From Cinclus cinclus (lineage: Eukaryota > Chordata > Aves > Passeriformes > Cinclidae): a DNA stretch of 64,000 nucleotides. Within the stretch, counting starts at the first letter, position 1. Every line of letters starts with the position of its first letter. Under the pieces are notes generated by a model. It was not told where the DNA came from. It searched no databases and worked only from the letters and a program-made list of their open reading frames with translations. Where the stretch lies: the NCBI RefSeq assembly GCF_963662255.1, contig NC_085046.1:141685762-141749761 (forward strand), read 5' to 3'. This document shows positions 26,026-38,056 of the stretch, one piece after another. A program made the translations under genes and the position numbers.

Positions 26026-28024
26026 GCTAAGGCACTTGTTTGGGATGTCTATCGGATGGGCAGGGCTAGATACTGAGGCAGAGAGAGGCAGATGTGAATG
26101 TAGATAGAAAGGAAATATTCCAGTATATGAAAGGAACATTGAATTTCCTGCTTTTGGGGCTAATGAAAAGCTTTCTGAAAGAAGAGATTTCCAGGGGGAA
26201 ATGATCCACAAGATCAGCAGTTTCCAGGAAAACATCAATTTATTTCAAACATGATAGGACATCATAAAAATATGGTCTTCCAAATTTTTTATCTCATTTT
26301 CTGTCAGAGGTTTTAGCTTTTTGGTTGGAAGTGATAAATATAAACATTCAGAACATTGTCTGGAAATAACTAGAGAATGCTTAATTTTCTGAAAAGTTTC
26401 CAAAATATTTTCCACCTGGGTCAGGGCAAGAGTGAACTGAGAGGGTGCAGGGGTGTATTGGGATATTTTTCATCAGTCAACTGTAGTACAACAAGGGGAA
26501 ATGTACAGCCAGGGTGTGTCAACAAACCAACCAACCGATGCAGCTGCATGGGAACATGTGGCCATACCCTTCGCAAACAAGGCCATGCATGTGCATGCCA
26601 ACACAATCACTTAGCTTGGATTTGCCATGAGAAAATGGAATGAAAAGTAGTCTGTAAATAGCCAATAAATCCTGACCCCAGTATTTTACATGTTTCCACC
26701 TTAGTCAGGAAGGAACTTGGGTTTTTTAAAACCTGAAGATAACGCAACGAGCTCAAATGTGGTGTTTTAGTGGAAGAGAGAATGAAAAGGTTTTGATTGT
26801 TCTGCCATTCCCTAGAGAGGGTCTTATCTCCAAATAAATCTTTTTAAGAGCTTCAACCTTATTTTTAAAGAAAAACACATCCAGAAACTTAGGCATGCTT
26901 TCTTGTTTAGTACAGAAACATTCCCAAAAAGTAACATCAACAGAAAAAAAACATGTAGGTGATTGAAACAATCAGTCCTATAGCTCCTCTCTTTAATTCT
27001 ATGTACTAAGCAAGCTGTATGCCTACAGTGTAGGTAGTTAGTCTTTGATGTAAAGAATAATTGTTATTTCTATCAGAAAAAGAGTCTACAGTTAGATGGT
27101 AGATTCTGAAACTTTTGGGGCAAAAATTCAGGGGTATAACTTTCTTTCTCAGCTTCATCCTTATCCCCTGAAAAAAATATTTCCTGTGTTTTCACTGAGA
27201 CTTGTAGCACTGAGCGCAAATATGTCATAAATCTGGTGAATATGCTGTCTTCTCAGAACAGTTTGTTCAGCTCTGGGTCTAATTCTGTGTTGCAGTGTGC
27301 AAAAATTGTCATGGTTTATAGGGAAGCTCTGCTTGTATTGAAGGCCTTTTATTTTATCTTTCTTTATGAGTGGAAAATATGACTTTGTTAAAAGAATGAT
27401 TCCACTAGGCAGCCCTAAAGGCTGAATGGACTGTAATGTATAGTTGACTTCAGAAGTGTAAACAGTTGGTGCTTCATCTTTCTGCCAGGACATTCGCTTT
27501 CTCTAAAAACACCATCAGTCTCCGTTTGAATGTGTGCACAGCTGTAATGCTTGAAGAGACTGAGTAAAGTGTCATGTATTAAACATTTGTAATTGTTTTT
27601 CACTGGACTGTGATCTGAATTTAGTAACATCTGACTGACAGCTACTGCCAACAGGATATCCCAGTGAGTGAGAGGAAGATCCTGTGACAGTGCATTTGCT
27701 GAAGCTAGACCAGCTGCATTTCTCTTTTGTTTAATATGTTCAAAAGTCTGCAAGGAAATCATCTATAATGGGGAGAGTGCCAGAGCTTATCAGAGAGATA
27801 AGAAAGCCGCCTAAGTTTCCTAGACCTCCTTCTACTTGGGAACACTCATTGTGTGATTATGGCATGCACTAGCAGAGCAGAGACAGTAAATGCAACTGAG
27901 TCTTCAAACCTGTCTTGTTGGGCACTGTATGGTCCTCATGTTTCTTATTCCTCTGGAACAGCTGACCCTTCAGTCAGGATCAAGGCATACTGTGAAATGA
28001 AACCCTGGGTTATTTTCATCCTTG
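26026..28024. other. Mostly non-coding sequence with one candidate ORF pair
   Basis: No transposon was recognised. The part from 27161 to 27762 contains the minus-strand open frames listed separately; the rest holds only short, mutually overlapping frames. Confidence 0.5.
27161..27762 (-). pseudogene. Unrecognised overlapping ORF pair; possible exon or broken gene
   Basis: Two minus-strand frames overlap by 79 bases: 27762-27415 (115 codons) and 27493-27161 (110 codons). Together they stay open for about 600 bases if one frame change is allowed. Just upstream of the first frame, the minus strand reads a pyrimidine-rich CTCTCCCCATTATAG, a fair splice acceptor. The first product contains the helical-looking stretch HWDILLAVAVSQMLLNSDH. 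I do not recognise a family, no donor site stands out, and chance open frames of this size occur elsewhere in the window. A terminal exon, a decayed retrocopy or pure chance are all possible; chance is the most likely. Confidence 0.15.
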
Positions 28025-28069
28025 CTTCTTTTCTCCAAGGTGACTTCTTTTCTCCAAGGTGACTTCTTT
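28025..28069. repeat. 19-bp perfect tandem duplication
   Basis: CTTCTTTTCTCCAAGGTGA occurs at 28025-28043 and again, identically, at 28044-28062, followed by a partial third start CTTCTTT (28063-28069). Perfect identity suggests a recent slippage event. Confidence 0.95.
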
Positions 28070-31000
28070 ATAAAGAATCCTGTTACTATCAGGCATTCTT
28101 CTCCAAGACTCATTTTCTGATGAGCTACGAAGAACTCAAATGTAATAGCCATTAATTAATGTTTTTCTTCAAAGTGCTAATGGTCAACTCCATTGGTCAT
28201 TTCTCTACCACAATGACCTCAGAGAATTGTTATATGACAGGCAGTACAAAGAACTCATGCTTAATCTTGATCTGAGTACTGTGAAAAGCATTTTAGCAAA
28301 GACATACAGTGTGACTGTTTGCAATAGCAAAGGACTGGACTAATAACCCAAAGGGCACTGACCTCTTTCATATTCCTAAAAAAACAAGAGTAGATCTGCC
28401 CCAGTTTGAAGCCTTCTATGGTAGCAGCACTGATGGGTTCCTACAAGGCCTGCAGTCATGTGAGGGCAAAACAATTGCAACAGGACTGTGTGAAAGTGAA
28501 GGACCTTTTAATGAACTCTTAGGTTTGGACTGCACACAGGGCTTGAGTCACATCCATGTATTAAAAAGTTCACCACATTTGTTAGGAAAGAAATGAAATA
28601 CACATCTGTGTTCTACTTAATCATAGAGCCAAGGGCTGTTGAAAGGGATAAAGTTGCATCAATGTAATATTTTGTCAGACTGATGAATTAACAGAGAAGG
28701 CTAAAATGATAACAAAAAGAAATTTGGATTCCAAAATATAAATATTTCATTGTTATGATTGCTTCAGGTCTACCTAGAAAGATTTAATGGATTGAAGAAC
28801 TTTTGAAAATAAAATGTTTTCTATTCTGAATTGTTTTGTACTATCTGAATTGCTTTTCTTACTATTTCCAGAGCAGTTTCCATACCAAAAAGTAGTGAAA
28901 CACACCACACTTTATTGACATTGACTTCCTTCCTGTGTTTGCTTGAGATGTTCTTATGTAATTTCTTTTCCTTCTTCCAATCAATGAGCATTTAGTGAGC
29001 AAACACAGAAATACTTGCCCAAAGCACATTCAGATCAGGGACCAACACAGTTAATCGGCCAGATGGCAGATCCAGAAATAAGCTCTGATCACAAGACAAG
29101 GTGATATGGCATCTGTAGCACTTTAAAAAGTGCTTAGTAAAAAAAAAAGTAAAAAAGTTCTAAATAAATCTTGTGCTTAGAGACCTCAGCATTTTAGTTT
29201 ACAGCAGCAGTGTATTTTCAATATGCATTTTTCAATTGTTCTTCATCTGCCCTTTGGTTTAGCAGAGCAGAGTGGCCTCAGAACCATGATCTGTGTATCT
29301 TTCAGCCAAAACAAAACCAGAAATGTCTACAAGTTCTCCAACTGCAAATGGTTGTTCAAACACTAGAGCTAGAAAAGCTTAAAATGCTGTATGGCCTGTG
29401 AAGCATATATGAATAGAGGCTTAGGGAATTTAGCACCCAACTTTTTTCTTTTTATTTTTTCTCTACAGATCTGCTGAATCCAATCTGAATCTGCACTGGT
29501 CCCACTAAGCTCCCCTGGTAGCAAAAGGAAAGAAGTGGAAGCTTCTAGGAGATGAGTCATGTGACCTGAATTGTTTTTCATATCAAATTTACATATTAAA
29601 TCAACCATGTTGCAGAAGTGCTCATTTCTCTCCACTGAATTCAGGCCGCTGACTTGGTGGTAACTATTCTTGGTCAGATGGGTTTCACTTTAGACTGTGT
29701 GAAATCCAAGTGCACTGAGAGAATTGTATAGGCTTAAAGCCTGATAACTTATTTATTGAATACCTGATTAAATTCACTTGACTGATCCCCTCAATGGCTA
29801 ATTTTATTTATGTGTTCTGCTTGCTGGGCCCCACACACCCTTCATTTGTTACTCAATTAACTGAGGTGTTTGGTTATTCAAGCCTTTTCCCGCTGTCTTT
29901 TCCTCATGGGAGACCTTGTCCATGACAGATCAATTTAAACTTATGCTAATTCTAGCAATGGCTTAAAATGCACCAAGGACTCCCCAGAAGATTTCAGAAG
30001 TCTTAAGACCAAAACTAGCATTTGTTTTGGGAGATCTGCTGCTCCTTGGAAGACACAGTGGGAAAATGGTCAGGGGGGTGTCTTGGTCCTCCCTAGAAAA
30101 ATTAACATACGTATAAAATTGTCTTGTCTTACTGGCACTTTTATACTTTCAGCAGCTTTGATGCTTGCCTCCTCTAGAACCTGTCCTCTTTCCGTGGAAG
30201 TCTGTTCCCCTCTCAGCCTGCACCATTCATCCTTTCCTCCTAGAATGGATATTCCAGGGCTGCTGCCCTTCCCCAGGCAGGCGGTGTCACTGTTGAGCAA
30301 GGCACAGCAGCTCTTCCTTTCTTAGAGAGGCGTGCGCTGAGAACCAAAGGGATTTGCTCATAGCACAGGACAGGAACGACTAAAACACGTAGTGTCACCT
30401 CTGTGTTGGTCGTGCCAGAGCACTTAATCCACTTCTTTTGTTGTTGTGATAGATGTTGAGAAATTAGACCCATCTCAAACCAGTACTGCAAAATACGTGT
30501 TGGTGACACAGGAACTGACTTGACCACCGAGCAGACCTGCAGGAGGGCAGGTCTCCAGAGGTCAGATGGATTCCTTTCTCTGTGCAGCGAGACAAATGGC
30601 CCATCAGCATGACTACCACAAGAAAATCACTGAAAGATGTGTTTGGAAAACGGGTTTAGATGAACTAAGACATTTGAGAGTCAGAGATACGGTTTTATTC
30701 ACAGCAGCTTGGGCAGAAGGGACTCACCCCAAAGCTGACCATGCCAAACCTCTGCTGGGTGTTCTGCCTTTCACAGACACACTTTAGTGTTGGGTCCTAT
30801 CCACAGATGAGTCCAGCAGACAGCTCTGTTCGCTGAGATAATAGTGCCTAATTAATGAAGCAGGTTGCTAAGGACAGATGGGGAACAGCTTAAGGTCCTC
30901 TTATCACACATTTGAGACCCTCATCTCTCTGGATAGAGACAGTTCCCTTCTAGGCAAAATAACTGGTTGGGAATCATTTCTTTCTACCACAACACCAAAA

Positions 31001-31792
31001 CATGAAGTGCCTTAGTGTACTCTGATCACCTTGTGTATGGTACCAAATGCCACTTCTTCATACCGATGCCTGTGGCTTCACTATTACACTTCTACACCCA
31101 TCAAGTTCTATCACATATCAGTCTTATTAGAGCTCAGCCATGCTCTACTCTTTTGACAGCTCTGCCAGTGACCGCATTTTCCTCAGAATCCTCCTGTTCC
31201 TCAAACTAATATTCCTTTTTCAGATTATTTCTTGTGCGGGCCTCCAGTTTGAGGATTTTTTGATTGAAAGTGAAATATAGCAGGAGCAACAAAACCTGTC
31301 TCTCAAAACTTATTTTCAGATATTGCCCTACTGTTTCATATATAATTTGAACAGGCATCTCAGGGTAAAAACATTTTATGTTCATATCCAAGAAAACATA
31401 CTTTTGGAGTGGGAGAGATTAGGTACTACACATCTGAGCAAAACATACGTGAGCTTCATCATGACCATCCCCAACCAAAAAGTGAAATGTCTCAATCTCT
31501 AATTAGCCAAATAATTTTTTATGCTCATGCAATCTGCATTGACAGCACAGTTACAGCAAGAAGGGTTCGTAGTTGTCACCATTTGACACAGGGGCTAACC
31601 ACCATTTAACAAAGACTGAGTCAAAACATGAACATCCTTATGCCAAGATAAGAGCCTTCCTCTCTTGCACTCTGGAGGAGTGCAGTCAGATAGACTTGGT
31701 CTCAGAAATGTCTGGGGTAAAGGCCAAACTGTTTCCTAAGTTAAGTTCAGGTGGAGGAGGAAAAGTGAGAAAGGAAGAGACTGATGTTAAAT
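28070..31792. other. Non-coding unique sequence
   Basis: No gene or transposon was recognised. Frames at 30.07-30.53 kb overlap on opposite strands and have no domain signature. The stretch at 30840-30960 has vague SINE-like words but not enough to call. Confidence 0.5.
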
Positions 31793-31850
31793 GACAGACC
31801 AATGCTTAGGGCACTCACTTCAGCTAGAGAAGACATAGTTCACATCCCCT
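31793..31850 (-). repeat. MIR-like SINE remnant, antisense (weak)
   Basis: The plus strand reads AATGCTTAGGGCACTCACTT, then AGAAGACATAGTTCACATCCC. This resembles the reverse complement of a MIR-type 3' region, which in that orientation runs 'gttagagcactcacc ... gggttcaaatccc'. Short and diverged; a profile search is needed. Confidence 0.35.
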
Positions 31851-31954
31851 TTTTAAATCAAGCTAAGCTGACACCACTCTGCCTCTGCTCTCATAGCTAA
31901 ATGCCCAGTGAATATTTATGTCTAGCCTTGTTTCTTATCCTCATGAACATTTGA

Positions 31955-31985
31955 GGGGGGAAAAACGGTGGACATTTTTCCCCCC
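31955..31985. repeat. Perfect 11-bp G6A5 / T5C6 inverted repeat, 9-nt loop
   Basis: GGGGGGAAAAA (31955-31965) is followed by the 9-base spacer CGGTGGACA and the exact complement TTTTTCCCCCC (31975-31985). The stem is unusually strong for this AT-rich window and is homopurine on one arm. It could extrude as a hairpin. No element boundaries were seen around it. Confidence 0.9.
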
Positions 31986-32030
31986 ACCTTCACAGCAAGA
32001 CAAAAACAGCTTTATAAATCTTTATGGGGT

Positions 32031-32056
32031 TTTTGTTTGTTTGTTTGTTTGTTTTT
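32031..32056. repeat. (GTTT)n microsatellite
   Basis: TTTTGTTTGTTTG-type sequence runs for about 26 bases in roughly five GTTT units and merges into a T-rich tail. It may be a poly(T)-derived simple repeat. Confidence 0.9.
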
Positions 32057-32444
32057 ATTTTTTAAATTTTGCCCTCTCTATTTTGTGAAAGAGAACTCTT
32101 TGTTTTAGTCCAACCCCACCTCCAGTTAATGCCAGTTAACTTCCAGTTAACACCATAAACCATTTATCTTACAATGGAGTGGAACTGATTTCATCCTACA
32201 GAAAGCAGCACTGCACAAGCACACCAGTCTGCTCCTACTTACAGGATCCAGGGGGCTGATCCTCTGTGTGATAAATGTAAAACTTCCCTTTCCTCTCTGC
32301 TGAGAGAAACAGCACTGTCCTTGAAGGAAGTGAGGCTTCAGATTAACACTTAGTAGTATCTGATCCCTGCCTAAAAAAATACAGTTGTATATTTTCTTGT
32401 GGCAATATGATTGCCCAGGCCTTTAATTAGCTGCACCCCTGGAC

Positions 32445-32470
32445 TTGTTGTTGTTGTTGTTGTTGTTGTT
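32445..32470. repeat. (TTG)n microsatellite, about 8.7 units
   Basis: TTG is repeated without interruption for 26 bases. The minus-strand reading would encode a Thr run in a short open frame, which is a repeat by-product. Confidence 0.95.
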
Positions 32471-32559
32471 ATTTTACCATAATGGGACTTAGCTGAGGCC
32501 ACAGGTCTATTGAAATAAGCATCACACAAACAGATCACAAATTGCATGTTCTCTGTCCC

Positions 32560-32655
32560 AAACAGTGACCTGCCAAAGGTCGCACTAGAAATTGCAGGCA
32601 AAGGACAGAACCCAAATCTCCTGTATCCTCAGTCTACTCCATTAATCAAAATACC
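32560..32655 (+). repeat. MIR-like SINE remnant
   Basis: The block reads AGTGACCTGCCAAAGGTCGC, then AAATTGCAGGCAAAGGACAG, ACCCAAATCTCCTGTATCC, TCAGTCTACTCC and ACCTTC. It follows the MIR-type order (agtgacttgcccaaggtcacac, gtggcagagc, gaacccaggtctcctgactcc, cagtccagtgc). Several successive words line up in order, which makes this the clearest SINE remnant in the window together with the one near 45.5 kb. Confidence 0.55.
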
Positions 32656-33609
32656 TTCTACCTCTCTCCTTAACTTCTATGGCTCAATGACAGTTTTTCC
32701 AAAACATAAGATGCAATAAATTACACATGAGATGGAAAACATGCATTAGCAAGGAACAGAGCTGGGAGTACAATCATCTGTGTTGGTAGGAAGGTTGTTT
32801 GGAGTTTTTTGCTGACACAGATGAAATGCAAAATAGGAGAAATGTGGTTAGCCAAAGATGTCACCTGATGCACTGAGGGAAGCAGATCAATAAAAAGCTT
32901 TATGTTAGACCTTGCATGCCAAGACAGCAGCTATGAAAAGACAATGGGGTATCACGAGAAAAATAAACACATGGTTAAATGGATGAGTGGAAAAATGAAC
33001 TTCATGAAGGTTATTGAAAACTGAAGAGGATTTTACTGAGATAAAAAAGAAATTCTCACTTTCCAAAGGAAAATAATTTTTGCTGAAGGGAAAAACAAGC
33101 CTTCAAATAAAAATCTTCCTTTCTGCCCAGAGAGCGATTCAGTTTCATATTCTCAGAAGAAACAGAAGAATAAAACATTTTGGTGAATGAAATCTTCATC
33201 AGCCAGATTGTTAATAAAGTTTATATCCTTTTAAATTCACCTCTGGGTCTTGCACAGATGGGGGAGAGTAAATTCTAGATTGTCTCAGTGGAGTTTTCAT
33301 ATACACTTTTAAAGAGTGGAAGGGGTTTCCCCACTTCTCTGGGAAAAGTAAATGTGATAAGCACACGTGAGACCCTAGTACATCAATACCATGAGCAAGC
33401 AAGAGTGAGAGTAACAGAGCTGCCATAGAAAAGGTTACTGTTGATTAAACTGGCTGATGAAAACTGTGGAAAAGTGAAGAAATTGGCACCTTTCATACAG
33501 GAAAAAAACTTAGAGGAGAAGGGATTGAGACAGTATTTTCAAAGAAAAACTTATCCACATCATCCCATAACTTCCATATTTTGCGTGCTTTTACTCTTGA
33601 TGCTGCTCA
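32656..33609. other. Non-coding unique sequence
   Basis: No gene, repeat family or regulatory signal was recognised; only short open frames with no domains. Confidence 0.5.
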
Positions 33610-33745
33610 GAGAAAAGTGTAATTATTTCTGTTCAGTGGATGAGGAAACCAAGACAGAGGGAGACTGCACGAGCTGTGTTAAGTCACACAGGAACTCTAG
33701 AATTTTGCCAGCAATAGCAGTGGGACTACACTCCTTCTTAGCTTC
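33610..33745 (+). repeat. MIR-like SINE remnant
   Basis: The words TGGATGAGGAAACCAAGACA, AGAGGGAGACTGCACGAG, TTAAGTCACACAGGAAC and CAGCAATAGCAGTGGGAC follow the MIR core order (cagatgaggaaactgaggca, cagagaggttaag, aaggtcacacag, agcaggaatagaa). An open frame runs through it, but its product has no relation to known proteins and is best explained as chance. Confidence 0.5.
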
Positions 33746-34486
33746 CATCAGAGGTTAAAAACAGGGGCGTTATTTAACTGAGATCAATTTTTAGGGCTGC
33801 AGGAGCAAATCATCCAATTGTCCACCAGCCTTAAAGTACAAAGCTTCCAGTATTGAGTCACACAACAAGGAATGCACTCGTGGCACCTAGGGTCATGTGC
33901 TGTGGAGAAGAAGGGGTGAGAAGCTGCCATCTCAAGATCTTTCTAATAACACAGCCCTCAGCTGGTGCAAAGAATACCACCACAAACATCTGAGATGAAG
34001 CTGGATGGCGGTGTCCTCAGCAGTGTCTGGCAGGTGGGTGTCACACAAAAGAGGTTTCACCAGGTCCCATTGTGGAGGACATGGCTGCTGCAGTGATGGA
34101 GGGGAGCACCTCAGTGATCCTCAAATGTAAATGGTGAGATTTTTCTCTTCTCTGCCACAGAAGAACAGTAAGCCACCTAAGTGTTTAGGATCAAGCCAGA
34201 AAGAATAAAGATTTGCCAGGAACCTGTTGTGGCTTCCCAACACATCTTCATTTCTGAAAGTGGTGACCAAGACATCATTTTGATTCTTAGATAGAATTCC
34301 TCTAGAAATAAAATATGTCTTTATATTAGAGGAATAATTCTCAGATGAGAACTTATATCAAGCCTAATTGAGAAGGAGGTACATGAAAGCTTGAATTACT
34401 CTCGAAAATTTTCTATTCTCATGTGGTCATAGTAAAATTAGACAGAAACCAAACCAGCAGCATAAGTGAGTAACTGTGTGTGCTAG
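33746..34486. other. Non-coding unique sequence
   Basis: Slightly GC-richer than its surroundings near 33.9-34.1 kb. No coding frame, transposon or promoter signature could be supported. Confidence 0.5.
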
Positions 34487-34556
34487 AGCACAATATTAGT
34501 GCATGTTAACAGCACAATATCAGTGTATGCTAACAGCATACTGTCACTGTTGAATG
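34487..34556. repeat. 24-bp tandem repeat, about 2.9 copies
   Basis: Copy 1 (34487-34510) and copy 2 (34511-34534) share the form AGCACAATATYAGTGYATGYTAAC with three base differences. A third, more diverged copy begins AGCATACTGTCACTGTTG at 34535. A small degenerate minisatellite. Confidence 0.88.
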
Positions 34557-34891
34557 TGCATTTACAGACAGAGCACTCACCATGCAGCCCATGCTTTTGT
34601 GCCATGCAGTGCATTGCTTCCTGACAGCTGTGTGGACAACAGTGGAGACATGCCTGCATTTACACCAGCTAGTTATGGTGTTTGACACCAAACATTATTC
34701 TCCCTCTTTCAACTCTGTCAGCCTGTACAAGAAAACAGTGAACATCTGGTCTGATGTGTACATGGTTGTGTTTGCAGCTCTAGGGCTGAACTGGTAAATT
34801 TGCTCCCAGTAGGATCACTTAGTCCCTTTCTGTTCCCTAGGGAAGTGATGGCCATAAGGGAATTAATGAAGCAATGCTAAAAAGAGTCATA

Positions 34892-35290
34892 TCATAGAAT
34901 CATAGATTGGTTTAGATTGAAAGAGAATGCAAAGATCATCTCACTCCAAACCCCCCCTATCATGGGCAGGGAACCTTTCTCTAGACCAGCTTGCTCAGAG
35001 TCTGGTCTTGAACAATTTCAGGGATGGGACATCAACAGCTTCTCTGGACAGCCTGTTCCATTGCCTCCCCACCCACACAGTAAAGCATTTCTTCCTCAAA
35101 TCCTATCTAAACCTACCCTCTTTCAGCTTAGGGCCGTTCTCCCTTGTCCTGTCACTGCCTGCTCTTGTGAAATATCACTCTTCAGCATTCTTGTAAACTC
35201 CCTTTAGGAAGTGGAAGGTGCTGTAAGATCTCCTCAAAGCTTTCTCTTCTGCAGACTGAATAATACCAATTCCCTCAGCCTGTAACTCAG
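34892..35290 (-). mobile_element. CR1 LINE, 3'-end fragment, antisense
   Basis: Read on the plus strand, this is the reverse complement of an avian CR1 3' end. It opens with the terminal octamer repeat (ATAGAATCATAGATTGG), then AAGATCATCTCACTCCA, a CATGGGCAGGGAACC block, AACAGCTTCTCTGGACAGCC, ATTTCTTCCTCAAATCC, CTACCCTCTTTCAGCTTAGG and TCTTCTGCAGACTGAATAA. It is about 400 bp long and 5'-truncated inside the C-terminal part of ORF2. Its internal words differ from the copies at 49 kb and 59 kb, so it belongs to another CR1 subfamily. Overlapping open frames inside it are not genes. Confidence 0.95.
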
Positions 35291-37890
35291 ATCTCTGGAT
35301 TCAAAGTCCAAAGTGCTAGGAGATTGGAGCGTAAACCATCAAGGACTAACCAGAAGGGTACACACCAAGCTGCACAATCTTTGCCATTTGACTACACTCC
35401 AAAACACGGGAGAGAGAAGAGAAAGGAGTATCAGTCAGGGCCTTGGCTTCAGTGATTTCCTGTGCCTTGTCAAGGTCAGAAGGGCACGGGTGCCTCCCAA
35501 GCAAAAGGAAAGAGACACATGGCTTCACAGAACTGCTCTTGGAAATGGCATTTCATGCTCCAGGGTATAAATGAACCTGCAGAACAACACCCTTCCTCCC
35601 TGCTACGTGCCCATAGGTTTCCATCAGTTCCTACCAGCAGCCCCTTTATCTTTCTTCCCTTTCCTTGTGTGGCAGAACAAGAGTGTATCCCCCTCAACAT
35701 CAGAGCAGTCACTGGTGATGCTCAGAACTATTGATTTCAGCAACTCTTCACAGCTCTCCAGTCGGCAGGAATTTTACACATTGCACTAGGTGGCAAGACC
35801 ACAAAAGAACAAAAAGGAAAATGGGTTTCCATGTAATTGTGTAAGGAATGGGGAATGCAGGGCCTGAAAAGCAAAATTACACCTTGAGGCTGTTGTGAGT
35901 GTTGTTATGCAAATCAGCATGAAGGTAGGGAGGATTTTTCCTCCAAGATCCTAGCAATGCCCACAGACATCAAATTTTAATTAGAAATTATCTGAAATAT
36001 TAAACATGCCCATATGTGCACTGAAACACCTGTGAGAGTCCCCCTTCCTCCACTGGGTTGGACAATGCACAGCTCAGTGTCCAGATCCAACAGGGCTCAC
36101 ATGCAGTGAACAGTCCCACTATGGTGAGTGAGAGAAGGGCTTGAAGCAGCAGATGTCACTCTCCAAGGGAATGCTGGATGACACACAAAGATCAGATTGG
36201 TTCCCTGCAGAACATACTCCTTGTACATGCTGTGATGAAAGAAATTTTTTCATCAAGAAAGCAACAGCAACACCGATGGCTTTAAAAAGTTCCAAGAAGC
36301 TTGTTCAGGAAAATGGTCAAGGTAAGCTCATCTTCAAACATTTTGTGTATGTTTTGGCCAGGCTTGCAGCTTTTGCTCCATTGAATACCATCTTCTGTGG
36401 TTTCCTCTCACAGACAATATTCCAAGATCTTACGACTGTCAGTATTTTCATCCCTCTCATGTTCTGGAGCATTTAAAGTGTGCTGAAATTTGATGGTGCA
36501 GACAAACACATCAAAGTTGTAAGCATCTGTATGTTTTTAACACATCTTTTAATACTAGAAAAGCATTTCACCAAAAAAAAACTCTACCAGGTGAACTCGG
36601 TCTCCACCTGACATGAAATCTGGCACTTCAAACATAGCTCTTTCTTGTTCATTCTCATGGGAACTCTGGGTTCATCCTAGAGCCATAATAGAAGGGTTAC
36701 ACACACATGCAAAGAAATTATGTTCCAGCCTTTTCCCTACAGAAGGCTTCTATCTGAAGTTTTTTCTGCAACTGAGCATGCACCCCACTGGTCCTGCTGT
36801 GCCTTTTTCCCACATGAATATCCCATGAGTGTCTGTAGCTGAGGAAGATGATGGCAGTCATGCACAAATATTTTAGCCAGCTTTAGATGTGATTAGTGTA
36901 TTCATCCCCAAAACCAGGAAAACAACCAGGTGGCAGGTACAGGAGTCAAACTCAGCCTGCTATAGAAAACTATAAATTGCACAAGGCTGAAATCATCCTC
37001 TCTTACCAGTGAGTTGTATCTGACTTGCACTGGCAGGAATGCATTGTACATGAAGTAAAATAAATCATTAGGGAAAACTTAAAGAGTAGAAGCTGACTGT
37101 GAATTTCAATCAAGGTAAAGATTTCTGTATGACATTCTCAATTCCAAAACTGTTTCTAGATAACTAAGCAATTACATGGACTTGTTATTATGAATTTTAT
37201 CTCCGTTACATCCCTCTGGGGCAAGCAGTATTCAGTTTCCTCTCCCAGATGGCAAATAACTATAGTAGATACATCATAAGTGACCTGAGAACAGGAACAT
37301 AAATATCTGGGGGTCTAGGCTTCCTGCAGATCCTTGTGCTGTCCTTCCCTCTACTTGCTCCAGCAGTCAGTGCTGCAGCCCGAGCTGTCCCTATCCAAAC
37401 ATCACAGATGTGTTTGCAGACTCAGCTGCGCAGTGACACTGCTGGGGTGACACAGGGGGTGACAGGCAGTTCACTCTCTGCCACACTGAGAAGCTGCAGC
37501 CTCTGGTGCAACACGGTGAGCTCTGCAGCGTGAAGAGCTGGCTGCATGCAGAGAGGTAGCTCTGTCTGTCAGCTCCTTCTCAGCCTGCCCAGATAAACAC
37601 AGCCAATTACTCAAAAAAGGAAAAATTGCATCGAAGTTCTGCCAGTGATTTGGCTTTCCTGTGTTTTTCACCCCCTAATTTCAAAAAATAAAGGCTTAGA
37701 GGTGACCCAGGCCTGATTAAATCCCAGGAGTATACAGTGTCTGATTTCAAAATTTGGTGACTGCTAATTAATTTATGTCATCAAACAATTATTTTCTACC
37801 TCATTAGCCCATGAAATGTGAAGATTGTGTCAGCACTTTTGCTGGCAGTCTCGTACTCATTAGTTTGTAACCTTGTCCAAAAAAAGACAA
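35291..37890. other. Non-coding unique sequence
   Basis: No gene was recognised. It includes an octamer ATGCAAAT (35907-35914). At 37205-37300 there are faint MIR-like words (CCTCTGGGGCAAGCAGTATT, CCCAGATGGCAAA) that are too diverged to call firmly. A GC-richer patch at 37320-37560 has antisense-overlapping frames only. Confidence 0.5.
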
Positions 37891-37906
37891 AGAGAGAGAG
37901 AGAGAG
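37891..37906. repeat. (AG)8 microsatellite
   Basis: Eight AG units sit in a purine-rich stretch that continues as GGGAGAGAAGAA. Confidence 0.95.
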
Positions 37907-38016
37907 GGAGAGAAGAACACTATTCAACAACTTGAAGCAACAGGTGCTGCAAACTGAAATTATTTTCACATTTCCCTTGGTGCTAGATGACTGAACCATC
38001 ACGAATTGGAAATATC

Positions 38017-38056
38017 TCTCACTCATGATTTGATGACTAATATATCATGAGTGAGA
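38017..38056. repeat. Perfect 13-bp inverted repeat, 14-nt loop
   Basis: TCTCACTCATGAT (38017-38029) and its exact complement ATCATGAGTGAGA (38044-38056) flank a 14-base spacer. The stem is too short for a microRNA precursor, and no transposon boundaries were seen. It may be a chance palindrome or the core of a very small foldback element. Confidence 0.88.

Noticed and set aside
34917..35207. Two overlapping plus-strand frames of 89-96 codons
   Set aside because: They are antisense translation of a CR1 3' end and not a gene.
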